The position numbers were made by a program, and so were the translations under genes. From positions 1 to 10,041 of the forward strand of contig CAZLCL010000031.1 of the NCBI GenBank assembly GCA_964558315.1: 10,041 nucleotides of DNA. The letters are read 5' to 3'. Position 1 is the stretch's first letter. Every line of letters starts with the position of its first letter. Under the pieces are notes generated by a model. It saw only the letters and a list, made by a program, of their open reading frames with translations. It was not told the origin of the DNA and did not search any database. Of this stretch, positions 8,701-10,041 are shown piece by piece. The DNA is from MWCM01 sp964558315 (GTDB taxonomy: Bacteria > Patescibacteriota > UBA1384 > XYA2-FULL-43-10).

Positions 8701-10041
8701 TTCAGATGCTAATGGCGGCAATGCCATTACTCCTATAGCTTCAACTGATGGCGGCAACAATGAGAATTGGTTGTTTGGCATTACAATATCTGGAACAGTT
8801 TATACTGCTGAGGATAAGCTGACAAATATTGGAGCGGATAAAACGATCGCATTATCAATCAATGGCGGTAGTGCTGAAACTGTTGAAACTACTTCTGGCG
8901 GAGCTTTTGAGTTTTCTGGAGTGTCAATCTCTGCCGATCAGACGGTTACAATATTTATTGATGACGAATCCGAAGAAGGCGATTTAATCTCTCAAGCTCT
9001 CGATGGTTCGACCAATATAAGCGGGTTAGAGATGTATACCAATAAAGTAGTTTTGCGTCATGAAGCGGTTGGGCCGATGACTAATACACTTTTGGCGACT
9101 GCTGACGACTGTTCAGACAGCGATATCAAATATACCATCTCTTCTGGTAATGCTGATTTTTCTGATGATTTCGAACTTTGGATTGACAGCGGTATGGGCT
9201 ATACTCCCGGAGGCACTTTGGAGGTTGACGACATTGATATTAACGGTAGCCTAACTTCATCGGAAAACGCGGTAACAGTCCACGGTTCGTGGGATGCTAA
9301 TGGAGGCAGTGTTACAACTAGCGGAACAGTAACTTTTGACGGCTCTAGTGGGACAATATCAATAGGTAGTGGGGGAGAGTCTTTTAATAATCTTGTTTTA
9401 AATGATGGCGGCGGCAGTGCCACATTTAGAATTACGACCGCTTTGGACGTTAACGGCACCTTTACATTAAGCGACGGCGAATTAGACTTCGACAATAATG
9501 ATCCAACTGTAAATATTGCCGGTAACATCACAATTGATGGTGGCAGTGTCACTAAATCCTCCTCAGATGCTTTAGTTACCCTAGACGGAGATCTAACTTA
9601 TGATGATAATGTTGGAGTAAATTTTGGTGATATTATTATTGGTGCTTCTCCAGATAGCACTAACCTTTCTTCTGATTTTATCTGTGATTCCTTAAATATT
9701 GCTACTGGTGATTATTTATATACCAACGGTTACGAAGTTGATTCAGCTGGAGACATTACTATCGCTTCTGGAGCTTATTTAGATGCAACTGATGATGGAG
9801 AACTAGACTCCACCATCATCAACATAGCCGGCTCTTGGTCTAACTCCGGCACTTTTACTGCAGACAGTAGTAATGTGATTTTTGATGCAACTGCAACTGG
9901 GAAAACATTATCTGGCACAATGACTGGGAGTTCAGCTTTCAATTTATTAGAATTTAATGGCAATGGGGGCGAGTGGACTTTGCAAAATGATATTACTACA
10001 GACCAAATTACTTTAAGCGTGGGTAGTTTAATAGACAATGG
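2765..10041 (+). CDS. Giant multidomain secreted or surface protein, 3'-truncated
   Basis: This frame is open for 2,425 codons from the ATG at 2765 to the window edge; I read every codon and found no stop. Residues 1-80 are a charged, coiled-coil-like region paralogous to the upstream small protein. Residues 86-102 are hydrophobic and are followed by L-P-A-R-A|E, a possible signal-peptidase I site. The ectodomain then shows, in order: Ig/MG2-like domains (about 220-335), a conserved Ig-like region (333-456), an unrecognised region (460-770), a beta-sandwich with R-W-T-S-V-P-I-P-Q-G-A-D-V-T (775-945), module A1 (from 947), an inserted domain (about 1180-1273), Thr/Ser/Gly/Asn-rich beta-repeats, module A2 (from 2006), and more beta-repeats to the edge. 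No enzyme active site is evident. The best guess is a cell-surface or adhesion protein. No good Shine-Dalgarno precedes the ATG, so coupling to the overlapping gene is likely; a TTG at 2753 is a weaker alternative start. Confidence 0.93.
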   Translation, partial: MKLFEDQNYKKFAEQEKAQISVLKQKESYHLNKAKEIEDKLEIIQKSTKVNIPQLSYLHNYLRAKFAWYSSWHLQKNSSTVNSTSASVISLIIAVVSAHIIFSQSLPARAELTSNGENFFFNGRNNPEFVLNSKGLITSNERNSAKGRLFLKDGWISAYLDEDNINSPSKITISNDGEKPDIFYVSVDQGNNYKPGKHKLSLLIENNGQNQLIEKDFIWGGVIVNYDKPYYQLGQEVNLYINVTNDSGELFCGAEVSAEITDPDGVKTMLSQKQGDIKSNVSACSRGISDLGMYSARLKTSKSGSYKVAILTKTPFGERKDISSFVVREMDEVSIIRKTPNVVETSREYSTELNIISNINYSGPIREYLPDDFIVSEQEGMDISLEGEQKVLTWDYSLNKGDSMILSYKFKIPDLAPMNYMVGPLQIGPLNDQNGEISSSNHIYKEPYCWEVVSELNDSLKNAKSLSEKDKSGTLRAGEGEVEIASDRTESFKVFDLGNNTYRVGGTIGDIHYKDNLLNDDEIYKEINLSIKINNNKKANDYDYYVDENGYKIKIWNSLRNNGKDINYVARFLRGGQNISMAPVLLAWQNEAGEIQEISRPVQGIIPFIDNDNYTITWQNAFGEGIDFRYNISSDKFFKTVIINDLSSLPNPAIGKEGLNLVIIMSTSWSNVKTSIGFSDDIDYHGLSNLYDYQKDKTESINEPQEYTFKDKDQKNLWWVQKPIAWDSSLQKNIYQMNWSLEEISDASYMKLGIRYEDIITGNVIYPIYLDASISEESVVGSSDDAYSPASSTDWTLTSATQYLNNSADTQYNGLRWTSVPIPQGADVTTATICMDWYDESSDDPNVTIYGNDVDSADTFSSSSDNYSTRDKTTASVIWNADSVADWGDSSDISAVIDEIVSRAGWSSGNNLALLTVKADTNVANYYTYDQGAGYGAKFNAEYTEMISVAGTCKKYDQSADCADSQTIKVAVNGVLQDETASTSSGAWTINSVEKPSTNDVITVFIDNVDDELESVAVAKYDGSGNISGINLFERHLSTGSDDNQTITNADISQYDNSASSDEDIFIEVDANNDLTIPASSTSSYSDQEIIIKASNTFRPDSTSSGNVSTPNIEIVSSAVLTADGNTISITDDGTPFVKTGTFNYNTSTFKYLAEGDTNVVACDYYNLEIKPTAEQGGGWKVATADDSSYNGVYMPAGTVNGETYYTYQSSSGLRYLYSATNPIGSDVWRLNTATHDDEYPPTSDAYYSDFMEALPANDWSAGTATPPAPVLSAGTLPYTFTFGSGTINVINNFTNGDGTNGAESNADTNDTIVNIDGNFSNAAKSIYIASNSAAFSVAKDFTNNSSAFYTHSDGTLTLDGQSTQSITYGGSEYYNIIISNTSAEVSQADASNISATLTLNSNSQYDINGQNISLTTLSNSGTFRLQGGETTVTITNKDTDSGTVEYDGSGTYSSLLYGDGYNNLLFSGTGTYTIASSCVVAGDTTINGSSVNLGNNTVTLSTSGVFNLDSGAFTIANQGSGRTKNTANGYDQSGGTYTVGQYAYSDINGNYSVSGGTFTHSSYGRLYISGDYSFASATFTKGTYMYTYFDGDSNSAINSAPDYFQGTTYLNKGAAYTLTLNDDVSLYSFTRTSGEINSNDQTITVLGSASSFKMYDKSIDNIVIDNTIYIETPLTVTDSFTVNSSDTAIVTGSGTVVTLTDTARLTLNGTIQTYYTSNGYYVFQDDAATNFPLTGTVDGVVKFETLSKNISIPARTYKCRVEVVNNSSLDYSATLATDASQSITIGGSTLNNSYDSGLMIAANGDGDITLDANTYDPNLTITNVNNTKTTADIDFIGSGSGTEIINAGSGSWDTKGDIVFTDGTFNHNSGSITLSGTGSQAQSITSASQSLNNLTITNASSGGVTFADSATVSGTFTAITASSVITFNAGSTYAFANININGQASETKITLKSSTPDTQWFFNVSQASPEASYVTVSDSDANGGNAITPIASTDGGNNENWLFGITISGTVYTAEDKLTNIGADKTIALSINGGSAETVETTSGGAFEFSGVSISADQTVTIFIDDESEEGDLISQALDGSTNISGLEMYTNKVVLRHEAVGPMTNTLLATADDCSDSDIKYTISSGNADFSDDFELWIDSGMGYTPGGTLEVDDIDINGSLTSSENAVTVHGSWDANGGSVTTSGTVTFDGSSGTISIGSGGESFNNLVLNDGGGSATFRITTALDVNGTFTLSDGELDFDNNDPTVNIAGNITIDGGSVTKSSSDALVTLDGDLTYDDNVGVNFGDIIIGASPDSTNLSSDFICDSLNIATGDYLYTNGYEVDSAGDITIASGAYLDATDDGELDSTIINIAGSWSNSGTFTADSSNVIFDATATGKTLSGTMTGSSAFNLLEFNGNGGEWTLQNDITTDQITLSVGSLIDN
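2852..2983 (+). repeat. Paralogous block, copy 2 (in the N-terminus of the giant protein)
   Basis: This segment encodes residues 30-73 of the giant protein, the counterpart of 2548-2679. Upstream of the block, a shared F-A-x-Q lies 18 residues before the aligned His here and 11 residues before it in copy 1. The difference is exactly seven residues, consistent with gain or loss of one coiled-coil heptad. Confidence 0.85.
3020..3094 (+). other. Hydrophobic core and possible cleavage site of an extended signal sequence
   Basis: Residues 86-102 of the giant protein form a hydrophobic helix (ASVISLIIAVVSAHIIF). It is followed by S-Q-S-L-P-A-R-A and then Glu at 111. A-R-A fits the small-x-small rule for signal peptidase I with a helix-breaking Pro just before it. 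The n-region would be about 85 residues long, far longer than the usual handful. Confidence 0.6.
3422..3766 (+). other. MG2/Ig-like domain of the giant protein
   Basis: Residues about 220-334 contain K-P-Y-Y-Q-L-G-Q-E-V-N-L near the start, followed by G-A-E-V-x-A-E-I-T-D-P-D-G and D-L-G-M-Y-S-A-R. This is the strand pattern of alpha-2-macroglobulin MG2-type and related Ig-like domains. C252 and C284 lie in the same domain and could form a disulfide outside the cell. The domain type is judged by pattern only. Confidence 0.55.
3761..4132 (+). other. Ig-like region with 'REYLPDDF ... LTWDY ... GPLQIG' pattern
   Basis: Residues 333-456 contain I-R-E-Y-L-P-D-D-F, then V-L-T-W-D-Y, then K-G-D-S-M-I-L-S-Y-K-F-K-I-P-D-L-A-P and V-G-P-L-Q-I. 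A Trp follows in Y-C-W-E-V. I associate this succession with large exported proteins of Patescibacteria and some archaea, where it acts as a structural module after the signal sequence. That association is from memory, not a search. Confidence 0.5.
5072..5602 (+). other. Extracellular beta-sandwich domain (GLRWTSVPIPQGA type)
   Basis: Residues 770-946 show Ser-Ser-Asp-Asp-Ala, then G-L-R-W-T-S-V-P-I-P-Q-G-A-D-V-T-T-A, then V-T-I-Y-G-N, T-R-D-K-T-T-A-S-V-I-W-N, and I-V-S-R-A-G-W-S-S-G-N-N-L-A-L. This matches a common secreted bacterial domain with an R-F-x2-V-x-I-P-x-G-A-x-I core, a strand ending in A-x-V-x-W, and a V-x-R-x-G-W-x-S-G-N-x-L-A-L helix-strand. It is usually a non-catalytic, possibly carbohydrate- or surface-binding module. 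Confidence 0.6.
5603..6010 (+). repeat. Module A, copy 1
   Basis: Residues from 947 run I-S-V-A-G-T, I-K-V-A-V-N-G, a strand ending V-I-T-V-F-I-D-N, then D-G-S-G-N-I-S-G-I-N-L and I-F-I-E-V-D. The same order recurs in copy 2 at 8780. A Cys pair (C953, C962) lies in the first loop of this copy only. Confidence 0.6.
6302..6583 (+). other. Probable inserted domain within a beta-repeat
   Basis: Residues about 1180-1273 are rich in Trp and Tyr, unlike the Thr/Ser/Gly repeats around them. They include Y-N-G-V-Y-M-P-A-G-T-V-N-G-E-T-Y-Y-T-Y, then G-L-R-Y-L-Y and D-V-W-R-L, and end in a P-P-A-P linker. The flanking Y-Y-N-L-E-I-K-P-T and P-Y-T-F-T-F-G-S-G-T-I read as two parts of one beta-repeat that this block interrupts. 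Confidence 0.5.
6587..8779 (+). repeat. Degenerate Thr/Ser/Gly/Asn-rich beta-repeat region I
   Basis: The product here is made of short strands in the style G-x-F/W-x-N-x-G-x-I-T-L/F-x-G, then Q-S-I-T, a Y/L-N-N/I-L/I strand, and V-x-G-x-F/T-T. Clear units are at 6788-6990 (DGTLTLDGQSTQSIT), 7082-7240 (GTVEYDGSGTYSS, YNNLLFSGTG) and 8333-8580 (GTFNHNSGSITLSGTG, LNNLTITNAS). It ends at 8681-8770 with Y-V-T-V-S-D-S-D-A-N-G-G and G-G-N-N-E-N-W, a motif that often closes such beta-helical stretches. A beta-solenoid or stacked beta fold is inferred. Confidence 0.65.
8780..9224 (+). repeat. Module A, copy 2
   Basis: Residues from 2006 run I-T-I-S-G-T, I-A-L-S-I-N-G-G, F-E-F-S-G-V, V-T-I-F-I-D-D, D-G-S-T-N-I-S-G-L-E-M, then V-V-L-R-H-E and D-D-F-E-L-W-I-D. 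The order and spacing match copy 1 at 5603, but the sequences have diverged strongly and the loop Cys pair is missing. Confidence 0.6.
9272..10041 (+). repeat. Beta-repeat region II, runs off the window
   Basis: Two units are clear. One runs from 9272 (VTVHGSWDANGGSVTTSG, TVTFDGSSG, FNNLVLNDGGG, LDVNGTFTLSDGELDF). The other runs from 9815 (IINIAGSWSNSGTFTADSSN, VIFDATATG, FNLLEFNGNGGEWTL, LSVGSLIDNG). Both follow the plan I-x-G-S-W, G-T/S-F/V-T, V-x-F-D, F-N-x-L, then an L/I-T-L-S strand. These units continue the fold of region I after module A2. Confidence 0.65.
9302..9552 (+). repeat. Three in-frame 14-nt direct repeats (GGNGGCAGTGYNAC)
   Basis: The repeat occurs at 9302-9315, 9410-9423 and 9539-9552, each time in the same reading phase and coding Gly-Gly-Ser-Val/Ala-Thr. 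The spacings are 108 and 129 nt, that is 36 and 43 codons. This is conserved DNA within otherwise diverged units and could promote slippage or recombination. Confidence 0.6.

Noticed and set aside
9199..9552. 117-aa open frame on the minus strand, with other minus-strand frames at 9775-10038, 7687-7899, 5068-5307 and 2944-3183
   Set aside because: All lie opposite the continuous giant reading frame, have no sign of a ribosome site or known domain, and are Val/Pro/Ser/Leu-rich as expected for the antisense of Thr/Gly/Ser-rich repeats.
2765..10041. Recoded genetic code (UGA as Trp or Gly)
   Set aside because: No in-frame TGA occurs in the giant frame, and TGA ends both the MFS gene and the small gene at sensible family lengths.
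6587..10041. CRISPR array or mobile element
   Set aside because: The repeats are degenerate protein-level units in one frame. There are no identical repeat-spacer blocks, terminal inverted repeats or transposase-like sequence.

Overview
The window is AT-rich with all genes on the + strand, and almost every base is coding. TGA serves as a stop codon twice (2460-2462 and 2776-2778). No in-frame TGA occurs in 2,425 codons of the large frame, where every Trp I read is TGG, so the standard bacterial code is in use and the UGA-recoding Gracilibacteria/Absconditabacteria are unlikely. The compact layout, overlapping genes and a giant low-complexity surface protein built from beta-repeat modules suggest an uncultured bacterium of the Patescibacteria (CPR, Parcubacteria-like) type. 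That placement is inference; no rRNA or ribosomal protein is present to test it.

Layout: (1) 1-1142, the 5'-truncated gene for trigger factor, the ribosome-bound chaperone. (2) 1143-1199, the only intergenic gap, 57 nt with a weak hairpin and a G-rich stretch before the next start. (3) 1200-2462, a 420-aa MFS transporter. (4) 2452-2778, a 108-residue single-span membrane protein with a probable TTG start that overlaps the MFS gene by 11 nt. (5) 2765 to the window end, one uninterrupted frame of at least 2,425 codons that overlaps the small gene by 14 nt. It encodes a giant exported protein whose C-terminus lies outside the window. A closed-ORF search misses this frame because it has no stop here, yet it covers 72% of the window.

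How the genes fit together: the last three genes overlap head to tail and are probably translationally coupled. The central observation is that the 108-aa protein and the first ~110 residues of the giant protein are paralogous: 23 identities in a 44-residue ungapped block, with shared STKV, HNY and F-x-WY-x2-WH motifs. Each block is followed by a hydrophobic segment. In the giant protein this segment ends in an ALA-x-ALA-type signal-peptidase-like site; in the small protein it does not. The pair therefore looks like a cleavable extended export signal on a giant cargo beside a stand-alone, membrane-retained copy of the same element. Beyond the signal, the giant protein has Ig/MG2-like domains, a common extracellular beta-sandwich, two diverged copies of a long module (A1 and A2), and Thr/Ser/Gly/Asn-rich beta-repeats interrupted by what looks like an inserted ~95-residue domain.
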